A stretch of DNA of 64,000 nt from Parelaphostrongylus tenuis (Eukaryota; Nematoda; Chromadorea; Rhabditida; Metastrongylidae): contig JAHQIW010000940.1 in the NCBI GenBank assembly GCA_019055375.1, forward strand, positions 222,558-286,557. The letters run 5' to 3'. Of the stretch, positions 35,920 through 47,200 are shown piece by piece. The notes under the pieces were generated by a model. It was given only the letters and a program-made list of their open reading frames with translations, was not told where the DNA came from and did no database searches. Both the position numbers and the translations under genes were made by a program. Numbering within the stretch: position 1 is the first letter of the stretch; each line of letters starts with the position of its first letter.

Positions 35920-36175
35920 TCTGCGTCGCACACAAGGTGAATGGTTCGATCTCGCGTTTATGGCTCACCAAAGCCATCCATCCCTCCGGGGTCGGTAAAT
36001 TAGTACCAGACTCGTTGCAGACTTGTCTGAGAGGATAAGCAGCACTGACTCGATACAGTGAGAGACCACCGCGAGTCATTACAAAGGCCATATATGCATT
36101 CAATCACATCAAACGAATTTAAAACTTGGAGATGAATGCATGGCGCATCCTTCAAAGATTGACCAACAACGAACA
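35892..36175 (+). mobile_element. tRNA-headed SINE (family C), near full length
   Basis: Head gcgcatgtagcacaatggtt, then ctctgcgtcgcacacaaggt, B box atggttcgatctcgcgt, atggctcaccaaagccatcc, a gaggataagcagcactgact block and tail tggcgcatccttcaaagatt. The inner end of the inverted duplication falls in its head, at about 35919. Confidence 0.85.
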
Positions 36176-36485
36176 TGAGCTTCCTCTCTTATAATTTTTG
36201 ATCAGATCTTGTTGCAATTCCCAAGATAGGCTAACTATCAATCTCGGCACTAGTCAACAACAACTGGTTTTCCTCATGAGCAAAACCTGTAGTCGTTACA
36301 TACAAGTTATTTCTGTAGCCAACCCCATCGGCGATTCGCCTTCCTCAGAGTCTAGAGAGATCATTGTCACATAAATATTCGAAAACCTCCATTATTCCAT
36401 CGGAACAACAGGTTGTTGGAGTCCTCAATCACTTCACGAGAAATAAGGCATAAATATATAGATTATTCAGTGAAAGACTCAGATC
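36176..36485. other. Unique part of the palindrome spacer
   Basis: About 300 bp between the SINE tail and the right arm. No gene or repeat was recognised. Confidence 0.5.
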
Positions 36486-36491
36486 CAGATC

Positions 36492-38045
36492 CTCCAACCA
36501 TTGTGCTACATGCGCTTTACAAAATTCGATACTGATTGGAACATTGTGTATAGAATTTTCCGTGTACACCAGCACTCCATCTCATATAAAGACCGTTTCT
36601 TGAGGAAGAATTTCTCATACGCAATGTCTCTGATGCATTCATTGTATGTTATGCATGCATGATGGAGCACAACGAACTAGCCTTATTGAACCTTCGTGTT
36701 TGCTTAATTGTCTGTTTCGCAGCTAGGGCCTTTTCACTACACTTTAGGCAATCACTCAATTGTATGTACAAAATAGATGTCTCTACCCAGAAATTTCAAT
36801 TTGAGACTTGAAGACCTCTTTTTCCTTGGATGAGATTACAAATCATTGCTGATACTTTACCAAAGTGACCCGCTGCCCGTGAGACGCTCATCCTTTGATA
36901 GCAGAAATCACGAAGGACTTCTGTACACTGACATCAACCGGAGTCACATATAGCCTCTATCCGATTTCTCTCTACTTCTCATCTTGTTCCCCCGAGGGGG
37001 TGGGCCGATCCCAACATCAGTGCAACGCTGAGCCGACCCGTGATGGGTTGCGAGCAAGCCCGCACACCCATCCGGTTTCAAAAATCAAATAACCTTAACG
37101 AGATTCATTCGAATCTCTATCGAAGGTTAATTCGATAAGAACAGAAACTAAACTTTGATCTTAGCCAAAAGGCCGAGAAGCGATGCGGGTGGTCGTCGGG
37201 CGGCGCTAATACACATGTGTTGCGTCGTATCCAACGCAGGTTGCGAAATCGCGTTCACCCTCCATCTAATTGTCTCGAAACCAACATGGAAAGAGCAGAG
37301 GCGCACCAACAGAAACCTCTACATTACTCAAGCATTTATCATGAATATTTGTGAATAAAAAAATAGTTGAAAGTGCCAGTCGTTCAACGTGTGTTTCTGT
37401 GTGCATCGCTATGATTTCGCAACATCCTCCATTATTTTCCCGAAGCAGTGACGTTTTGTAATATTCTCAACAGTTTTTCATGCATTTCACAATGCTGTTT
37501 ATTGATTATATCCAATGCATAAAATGATGACCTTAGGAGTTTGTATAGTCTGCACTTTTTTCTATATACCTAATGTGATGACAAACGTACTGGCGCAATC
37601 AATAACTGTTTGCTTTGTGTTCGGTTTGGGAATGAACCCGAGACGCGATCCAGAATGAATACAGCTCCAAACTGTCGTTTTAGCTTTCTATGCGTGGTAA
37701 GCGATCATAACGGAATAGCTCGAGAGCAGTGTCTTCCATTGGCTTAGTATTTTACGCTCATCCCTATGTCGCTTTGTAAAATATTAAGCGTACGGAAGTG
37801 AACATCAATTCCTTGCAGTAAAATGTCGCTATAGTGAAAAACCCTTTTAATTCGAATGTTCCATGGAGTCTTTTTTTTTTCTCCAGTGTACGATCTTTCC
37901 GAGTCAGCAATTGTCCATCAGCTTTGCACTTATATTCCTTTCTTATCCGATTATATCCTATCGATTTTTGAGAAACAGTATGAGTACCTCCTTTCAGCTT
38001 ACCACGCTCAATCACAGTTATCCAGATTTCCTTCCATTCGGGGAG
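36492..38045 (-). repeat. Right arm of the large inverted duplication
   Basis: Reverse complement of 34365-35919. It starts with cctccaaccattgtgctaca, the reversed SINE head cut off at the same place, and carries the second U2 copy. Small differences between arms include single substitutions in U2 and a one-base change in an A run near 37968. Confidence 0.9.
36998..37184 (-). ncRNA. U2 spliceosomal snRNA, second variant copy
   Basis: Same as the copy at 35223 apart from two substitutions seen in the 3' half (cgcaacccatc for cgcagcccatc, and cggctcagc for cggcccagc). It has the same TTAGTT in place of GTAGTA (37146-37151, reverse strand), so that change predates the duplication. Confidence 0.92.
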
Positions 38046-38739
38046 TTTCTCTGAAGTATTGAAAAGAAGGGGGATGAAATGTAATCGTGGATGCCACAGG
38101 TACCGTCTTTATCTTATTTGTCGTTTACAATCAGTTGTTCATGAGCTAAGACATTGATTTATTTGTAGAATCGATACATACATTGTGAATGATCTTGAAG
38201 ATTGAGAATTGCCCCAACGAGCCGCTGATAGAAGCTGCTTCATAATAATAATGGTGAAGTCCAGTAGGAGAGCAGCAACGTTTATGATTTCGTTCAAACT
38301 ACGAGCTTGGCAATTGAATATTATTCGACTGGTGATTATCTATGATCTTTTGATCTGATCTTAACCTATCGATTATTCGGCTCTATGTTACGATCTTTTC
38401 GTCTTCTTCAGGGCCAATGATTCGAGTCGATTGTTCATGGAGTTGTTCGCCCTAGTGGTGGTTCTAGATATTAGCTATATAAGATAGAAGAATTTAAAAC
38501 ATACGATCTCCATAGGGTAATGTCGAGGTTAAAGGAAAGTCGCTTTTCAAAGTATATTAAAATTGTAGTTTATTGAAGAGTTCATGCATTCGACGCTACT
38601 TAGAGAGGAGTACATTGGTCCATAAGGATTAGATCGTTACCATTCCATCGTAGCAACATGTTCGCAAGACAATGAGCAATTGAATGATACCAAAATCATG
38701 CAAATTCAACTGGCTCCTTCATTCAAAGATTTCTTTTGT
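38046..38739. other. No recognisable gene
   Basis: Flank of the palindrome; no exon or shared repeat supported. Confidence 0.4.
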
Positions 38740-38870
38740 TTTTACTGCTTTTGAGCAATGTTATGATGTTCCAAATATAGTTAAGAGATTGAGTGGTATG
38801 CAAAAATTGAACCTCAGGCAAGAGCTGAACCCGCATTTCTTCCCGGTTGATTTCCGGATTGATTGCTTCT
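38740..38870 (+). mobile_element. tRNA-like repeat (family A), degraded
   Basis: Flank gagcaatgttatgatgttcc and gagattgagtggtatgcaaa, then cctcaggcaagagctgaacc, the reverse of a tRNA-like T arm. The other arm is missing. Confidence 0.55.
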
Positions 38871-39017
38871 GATTAGTAAATTTAGTGCTTAATGTTCTAG
38901 TGCCAAAAGTTATCCTAGTATTGTTAGGAGATAAGACTTGCCATCAGAAATGATAATAATATTATGCAAGCGTCCTTTATCTGTGTAACTATTTATTCTA
39001 GTACTATCTGGAGAGTA

Positions 39018-39410
39018 AGGGTTGTGGAAAAAGTTCTGAGAAAATGCTTGTAATTTTTTTTGGGTGTCGACCATTTTTTGCGTTTTTAGGCTCATTCGAG
39101 AGCCCGTCTTCTCCCGCGTTGATTGGTATATAATTTATCTAATTATTTTGAGATGGAGTTAATAAAAGAGCAAATTAGGTTGTTGATGATGCGCGAATGG
39201 CTGTTGGGTTCCAATGCTACAGTGGCAAATGAACGCATCAATCTGGCTTGGGACGAACTCCATCTGTTGTTAACTCCATTCTGAAATAAGTAGATAAATT
39301 ATACACCAATCAACGCGAGAGAATACGAGCTCTCAAATGAGCCCAAAAACACAAAATGGCCGACACCCAAAAAAGGTCACGATCATTTTCTCAGAACTTT
39401 TTCCCCAACC
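39018..39410. mobile_element. mariner-derived hairpin element with transposase N-terminus
   Basis: Terminal inverted repeats of about 145 bp run inward from ggttgtggaaaaagttctga (left) and tcagaactttttccccaacc (right), next to TA dinucleotides. Just inside the left repeat, from about 39150, the plus strand reads MELIKEQIRLLMMREWLLGS followed by NATVANERINLAWDE, which resembles the start of mariner transposases. The rest of the enzyme is deleted, so it cannot move by itself. Confidence 0.75.
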
Positions 39411-41263
39411 TAATAAATCACAATATATTCATGCTTCCCGTGCATCGTTCCTGTGTTGTATGAGCACACTGTGATTCTATTGATAATCGCTCAGATTGTA
39501 TCGTATGGATCAGGAATATAACATTTTACAGCTTCGCTCCCTTGAGAACACTTTCCAATGTGCACGAAGCACTCCCTGGTGAATTTGTCAGTTTTGGTTT
39601 GTTCGACATCAGGAGTGCGACTTTCAAGTTCCCTTCGTTAATCCTATGTCGAACTTGCGAGATGCTAGATGCTCTACAACGCCTATCACTTCGCTTAGGT
39701 TCAGTATGAAATAATTTGGGAAAACAACACATCGTAGGGAAATTTCTTCACAACATCACCTGTAAAAATGATGTGAGCAACTGCAGAAACACTTCGCTTA
39801 AAGTCAATCCTCTAATCCGCTTAGGGAAATATCAACAATCCTTAGGCTTGGTCAATGGCATAGAGCATTAGATTACCTTGATAATAAGTAATATCTAATC
39901 AATTCAAAAGAATACTATATACGTCCAGGCTCTGAAGAAGGCGGGTCGCCGAAACGTCAGCCGAATTTCTACAACTCTTTTATCAACCTCGCGTCAGCTA
40001 ATCAAGATAAGTTTTCTCCATTTTCATAATATCTAATCCTACGGAGCAGCTTCATTATCGAATTTTTGACTCGTCACCAGTTCATCCTTTAATGTTCATA
40101 TTACAACAAAAATACAGTAATGGTATACAAAACATGGAATTCAGATACTATTACATCATATTGTAATTCCCAGAACCGACTTTCTCTTCAACGTTTACAC
40201 TGTCACATGGTTCCCATTTTTGAAGTAAAAAATACGAGGTTGCCAACGTATTATTTATACAGCTGACGTTTGTTGTTTTCGCTTACTTCGGAACTTGAAA
40301 TGGCCAAAACGTTAGCTCTATTTGCTGAGACGTTAGTGAAAATGATTTCGCACTTTGACGAAATAATGTACTGCTCGTGGCCGAAATAACCGTTATAGGA
40401 CCGTCTCTTCAGGGCACAACTTTTTCTCATTCTCTAGAATGTGGAAAACCACTAAGATTCCTAAAAAGGTCTCTATTCGTATTGTTGACGAAAACCTCTA
40501 TACTCTGTATACCTTGAACACTCGAAACCGAAAGTATAGATTTACTTGTACATTATCTGCTTTTCACAAAGTTCACAGAAGAAATTCACATGTTGTGGGC
40601 GCATACTAGCAACGACAATCACAGCCTATACAGAAGCAGAGGAAGTAAAAGAATGTTGAATGATGAATTTTGAAATACCACTGGTGAAAGATCCTTGAAG
40701 GTATTTAGATCTATTAAATAAAAAAGGATAATGAACTATGGAATAGAACTAATTAAAAACAACCCAAAGATCTTTGGTTTCGCTAAAAAGAAGAGAAGGT
40801 TGGGTTTAGAGTTCGCACTGGTAAGAAATACTTAAGGATATGTAGCTTGGTTACAATATATAGAAAAGATTTCTAAACAAGTACCAGTGTCGTGTCTAAG
40901 GTAAGGAACAAACTATCACCTTGAATATCAGTAAAGGAAATGAACATGTTTGTACATCAATATGACAGACATTGAAAGAGAAGACACCGTCACAACACCC
41001 ATCTACAGGAAAAAAAAAATGTTAAACACACGTTAACAAATCCGGTTCTATCAGCTATAAAAACCACATTATTGATATCGGTAAACCAAATCGCAAGACC
41101 GACTAGGCCAACTTACAATAGAAGAGGACCAAACAACTAAGAGTACAGGTGAAGCACAAGACCGAATAGCTTGATTCAGAAAAAAAGGAGGACCAAAGAA
41201 CTACTAGGATGAACACATGGCCAACCAGTCCAATTCAGAGAAAGGAGTGGACCGAATGACATG
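39411..41263. other. No recognisable gene; region downstream of NFX1
   Basis: AT-rich. Near 39926-39972 lies a ctctgaagaaggcgggtc / gccgaaacgtcag motif of a kind also seen at 46459, 61953 and loosely 43041. The 3' UTR of the NFX1 gene (minus strand) presumably begins here. Confidence 0.4.
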
Positions 41264-44200
41264 TTACTCATCATCACTCCATGAATCCTTGCAACTTTCT
41301 TCTTCATTATCAGTTGTAATATTCATATCCTTGCAAACCTTGACTATTAATTCTTCCACTAAAGAAACAATTTCGAAAGCGTTCTCAGGCACTACCACCT
41401 CCTCTTCATCACTCCACCAATGCGGATCTCTTTCGTGGGCCACTTCGGTACACTCTTGAGCACTAGGATCCACCGATACGGCCTCACCATCTTCATCATC
41501 GCTTCTTAACACGGAAAAATGGTTGAATTGCGGTAAGGGAGAGGGCCTGGTGATTTGTGGAACAATGCGTTTCTTGACAGGACGACTACCACGGAGGGTC
41601 TTCATAGAGGAGTCATTATTTGATTCTTTTTTGATTTCTTCATGTGTTTCCTTTGGTTTGAGAGGATCGTTGATGTTTCTGTAAATACCAGATCCGTTTC
41701 CTATTTTGAAAAAACGATAGGTAAAGATGTAGAAATGGCTTACCCTCTGAGAGTAACTGAACCGCGTGATTTGAGAACACTAGGATAGTTTTTGTAAGGA
41801 CGAAAGCAGAACCAAAGGAGCACGACTGATGCATCTGGAAATGCCAGCACATAAAATAAGGAGAACATTAATTTGCATTTACGAATAACACTTTTAGTCA
41901 ACACCTAAATAATACCATTGATGATACCAATTAAGGATAATGTACACCATCTTATGCCAATACTACTGAAACAGAATACTATACCCAATTTGTGGAGTAC
42001 TGTGCAAAAAACGTCGGTAGTGCAATGGTTCGCATACGCTCCCGGAAAGAGTGAGATCTGGGTTCGAATCCCGGCTGACGCAAACGTTTGTGCACAGTAC
42101 TCCACATATTGGGTATAGTATAAACATCATACCACCGCAAGTGGCAGTCAAAATAGACAGAATTTAGACTGATTATTGAAACAGAATAAATAAAGTAACC
42201 TCTTTGCCGTTACTACGACGCTACGCTTTGGAGGATCATCGACGCTGAAGGAGTTAAACGAAAAGTATGCAGCGTATTCGTGAATAAATCGCCTTTTTTC
42301 AAGAGACATAGGTGGAAAACTGTGGTTCAACGACGTTCCAAGAAAAGTTGGCTAAAATATAGACATTTTCTATAAGTACAGCATTAGCAAAGGAAGATTT
42401 TTCTAGCTCATGATGAAGGAAACTTGAATTTACATCTCCAAGCTTCTCAAGAAGTTCCAAAAATGCATGCTCCACCTCAATAACGAACGAAGCGTTAGAA
42501 CGTAACTCAACCTGAAATCAAAATAATATTCGAATAAGCAATGTCAAAACATTGGGTAAGAATGCACTGCATGATTTACTGCTCTGCAAAGTCAAAAACT
42601 TCTATACTTCCGTAGATAATCATAAACACAGACAGATATGGCACAGTAGGGCCTAGCGAGTTACCAGTAGATAATGAGCTAATAGGGTTTGACATTGAAA
42701 CTACCAAACAGTAAGATGGAATAGCTCCAACAAGCAATAGAGGTGTGCAAAAATTTTACCGGAGCCTGGATACACCCTTGGGGACTCACATGTGACGGAT
42801 GGGCTAAAGATGCACCATAGATAACTCCCGAGACCAAAACCTTAATAATCTTAGCATCCTTCAACAAACTACATATTTTCTTTATGAGGCAAACATATGG
42901 CTGTAAAGGTACATTTGATCCGAACAGCTAAATTTCGCCGATTTCGCCTTTTTCAGAGCCTGGAAGGATCGCGTTGGTCACAGAATTTTCTTTCCTTACT
43001 TTAAGGTGTGTGGCTGACTGTGTTGCAAGTAATATAATCTTCTCAGGCCTTAAAGAAGCCGAAACCGTCGAAATGTCGACTATTCAGACAACCTGTACTA
43101 TAACAGTCTCGTGTTTGGCTTAAAATGAAAATCAGTGCACTATAAAGAGTTTCATGGAACCAAAATCAACTATAACTCTTACACTGACCTCACAATAGAA
43201 GGATAAAAAGGATAAAGCTCTCGGCGTTGATGGATCCCTGAGGAATGCGCCATGCATTCGTCTTCAATTCTTAATTTCGTTTAAGGTGATTGAATGCATT
43301 TCTGGCATTAACAATGACTCACGATGGCCTCCCGCTGTACCGAGTTAGTGCTGCTTTTCCTCCCAGACAGGCCTGAAATCAGTCTGGTACCAATCTACCG
43401 ACCCCGTAGGGATGGATGGCTTGGTAAGCCATGAGCGCGAGATCACTATTGGCCTCGTGTAAGACGCAGAGCACCTCCGACCATTGCGCCACATGCGCTC
43501 TGACTCCACAATACGATCGAAAATCTATACAAAGGTTTTAGAATATACACGGACGCCTACCTTTAGATTTTCTGTAAATGTAATTACTGATTCCCTGTCA
43601 AGATCACCGTCTTCGTTCGTGACCAGCTCAAGAGCTTCAGCTAGCTTCTTATTTCGAGCCGCCTTCTTACATTCATCGTCGCAGGACAAGCTGTAAGGAA
43701 ATAAAAAACGATTTCACCTTTGAACTTCTCCGTATTTCATATGATTCGTCATTCTAACCTTCTCGCAATAACTTTTATATAAAATTGCACGACTTTTTAG
43801 TTCTTCATCTGCAAATTATTCAACATCTGTTATCCAACGAAACAGCACATGAAAAAATAGGTAAAAACACAAGAAATGTCAGGCCGAAAGGATCAAAGAA
43901 AGTGTCTGCAGCATCTTGATTTCGCGCTATAGACTTCACAAAAAATTCCTTGCTTATTTATAACGCACTTTTTTTTCTTAATTAAACCAAGAGATAAATA
44001 TCCACAACACATTTGAATGGGCAATAAAGGATTAGAACCACAAACCAATTCAATTTTTCTGTGCTAGCCGATCTTCTCAATGCTCCTACACCGCTGAAAG
44101 CCAAATTTTTGTCTTCTTCACTTGCCTCTGCATCAATAGCTCGAAGACGGTTGTTGAATTTTTCGAACTGAAAGTGCAAATTCAGAGATCTTTGGTCACT

Positions 44201-47200
44201 ACTTCAGCATCAAAGGTCAATAGTATGTCATATTCTCACGTCTGAGCACTTCATCTGCGATTTCCGCTTCCCACATTCGCAAGTTACATCGACGAGATGC
44301 TGGCACTCTGATTCTGGGCACGGGCTTAGTCCATGACAGGGCAGTGCACATGGATGCTCACATGGACATCGTAAAACCATGCACGGCCGACTGCATTTTT
44401 CACTTTCCTGTTAAAAATAGTTAATTGGTTGAATAAAAAGTATATCAATATAAGAATGCTGAGATAGAAGCAAAATTCGGGACTTCGGAACGTCCCAAAA
44501 TCGCTGGTGTCTCTGCATTTCTGTGTCTTTAATTCACATAATGCCCTGGCCAGAAATTAGAGGAGGTAGTAGAGCGAAAGTATTGGGTATGATTACTCAA
44601 ACACAGTTTTCTTGAATATCAATACTTAGTCGCAGTTTCGAATGTATGAGAGCTCAATCCATCAAAAAAAAAAAGTATAAAGCTTTCAATGTTGATCAGT
44701 TAGGTATGCCTCACGCATTCGTCTTCATCTAGCATCACTTGAGGCGAATGAATGCACATCTGTTCCTTACAATGACTATTGGTAGCCTAACGATGAACCA
44801 TAATTGCTGCTATAATCCCAGAGATACCTGCTACGAATTCATCGAACCTTCGACCACCGATTGATCACTCATGCGTCTCACAGGGCACCTCTAGTCACTG
44901 CGCCACACGCGCTTACTCAATTCATAACGATTCAAATTTAGACAAAGCGACTATGATTCTCGATCATAATCAATTTGACGGCTTTCAAAAAGAGATGAAA
45001 TGCTTGGAACCCACCTTCAAACAGCCTCCTGAATGACAGTACCTGGTACAGTAATGAGCACCACATGTAAGCAGCTTCCCACAAGGTCGACCACACGATA
45101 CAGCACCAATGTGGCAAGGAACATTCTTACGAATCTTAAACAGCTCGTAGTGAAAAAATTCTCACCAAAAATGCAATTTTGATTCTTTTCTGTTATCTGA
45201 CGACAAATGAAGAAACGATCCCTCTGGCTGGACAAAAACTTTTCATGAGAGTGTTAAGAGCCATTGGAAAGCTTGAATCGCTCGCTACTGCGCTACGTAG
45301 CCGTTTGAAAAAACTCTTTCCATATGACGCTGTAGCATGAAGAAAACATTCGTGTTTAACACATGCAAAGTACTCGCAAGACAGAGCTCCTTCTCAACCT
45401 ATAAGTAACTGTTTGACAGCTTAAGTTCCTGTGATTTCAACGCTATGCCCATGTTCTCAAAAAACCGTTCCATTGCAGTGTAGCAGAAAAAATAAGGCTG
45501 AGTTTCACATACACGGGCGTTGTTCTTCGGCTAATGTGTGCAGGGTGTAGGCAGGCGGAGAGGGGGAAGGTGAAGGGTAGCTGATCGTCGATTCCATAGG
45601 GGGATCGATGGATCGCTTTGACAGGTTACACACGTGGAGTTCAATTTTCGCTATTTGTCCAATATAATTTCTCCGCTTTGTATAAAACTCCAGAAATATG
45701 TTTGACTCTAATACTACAAGACGTCCTCTATACGATCATATGCTTTCAGTGCTTTCAGCGAAAAAGTAGTGAAAACTCGCGGCCGGTATAAGAATAGATT
45801 TATTTTCAATGCTGCAGCGTTATAAAAAAGTTCCTTTCAAAAGTTAAGCACGGACGTTTTGCTTCATTATATAATGAATCTTCCAAGAAAAAGGCATTTC
45901 CTAGAGCAGCCTATCTATTCATCTCGGCATAGGAAGAATAATTTCATGTTGCCCTTGAAGAGCAGGACAATGTTTTACCAGCAGGATCTGCTGAGTACAA
46001 TACAACATAGTGAAATAATGGCTGACATTCCGGAGGTATAGCCTTCGTCAGAATATGGATAGGCGAAGTTGTTTCACAATCTACTCAACCAAAGGCTACA
46101 GTATTTATACTTTATTTCACAAAATAAGACTGCAGCCGAATGGCTAGTGATGCTCGGCGCCAAATTGGTCCCACTGCCCCCCCCTCCCCCCTCTCCGGCA
46201 ACTAGGACAACCGAACGCCCTATAGAAACGGCCCATCCTGGCTATCCTCGAGATAACAAAGTAACATGACCTATCAGTATTTTTCGACCATCAGAAGAAG
46301 ATGAAGTCCTCAAGCAAGCAAGGTAACGAGAAAAATGCTAGAAGTACTGGTACCCACACAGTAGAAAAAAGCAGTGATACGGGTCAAACAAAGAAATTAA
46401 TTGAGTTGACCACTACTTCAGCGCTTTACTGAGTCAGTTGAGAGTTAACTCAACCTTCCACTGAAGAAGGCGATAACCCCGAAAGATCAGCCTTTATTTT
46501 ACTGTATCAAATTGTATTCAGTAAATCCTACTATCAACAACCGCGCTTCGCTCATCCAAAAGAAGACTGGAAGAGGCAATTGTTGTCACCTCGTGATTTC
46601 CATAGCACATTCGCTCCACAAGTGCAGTGCATGGCGGACAACGCTCTTCGCCATGGCATCGATGCGTAACGGGATGATCGCACTGATGTGGGCGAGCACA
46701 CAGCTCGTTACATTCAGGCAGCGGTGATCCACAAGGCACAGGTGGAGGCCGCACGGTCCGACCACAGTGACAGAACTGCTCCTCGAAGCCTTCAATAAAG
46801 AACCTCTACATGATGCGATTTAAATAGCAACTATGTTAAAAGAGAGTTCCAGTCTCAAAATACCATCGGTTTTCCATTGTCCCACTGAAAGTATACCACC
46901 ACTGGAAAAAAATGCCTTACTTGAATTCAAACATCTCGGGCACTGCCCAGCATGACAGATACTCTCACAGAAATGTAAACCGCATGACAGACGCTTGTTG
47001 CACACCTAGGATAAAGTCAGTCTCTTTGACATTCAACTAGAGCCTCCAAAATGTTTCAATACCAACAGAAAGTTGTGATAACCGTTACAAAGGACATCTT
47101 TAATCCATAGCAAACAAAGCGAATTGAAAGTCAACGAACAATTGGGAGATAAGACAAGGATATATATATGTTTGAACTCATATATGGTCAGAAATTACCG

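Noticed and set aside
40190..40380. Start of a mariner transposon (gaggttgccaacgtattatt)
   Set aside because: Only a loose likeness to mariner ends; no inverted partner and no transposase codons follow.
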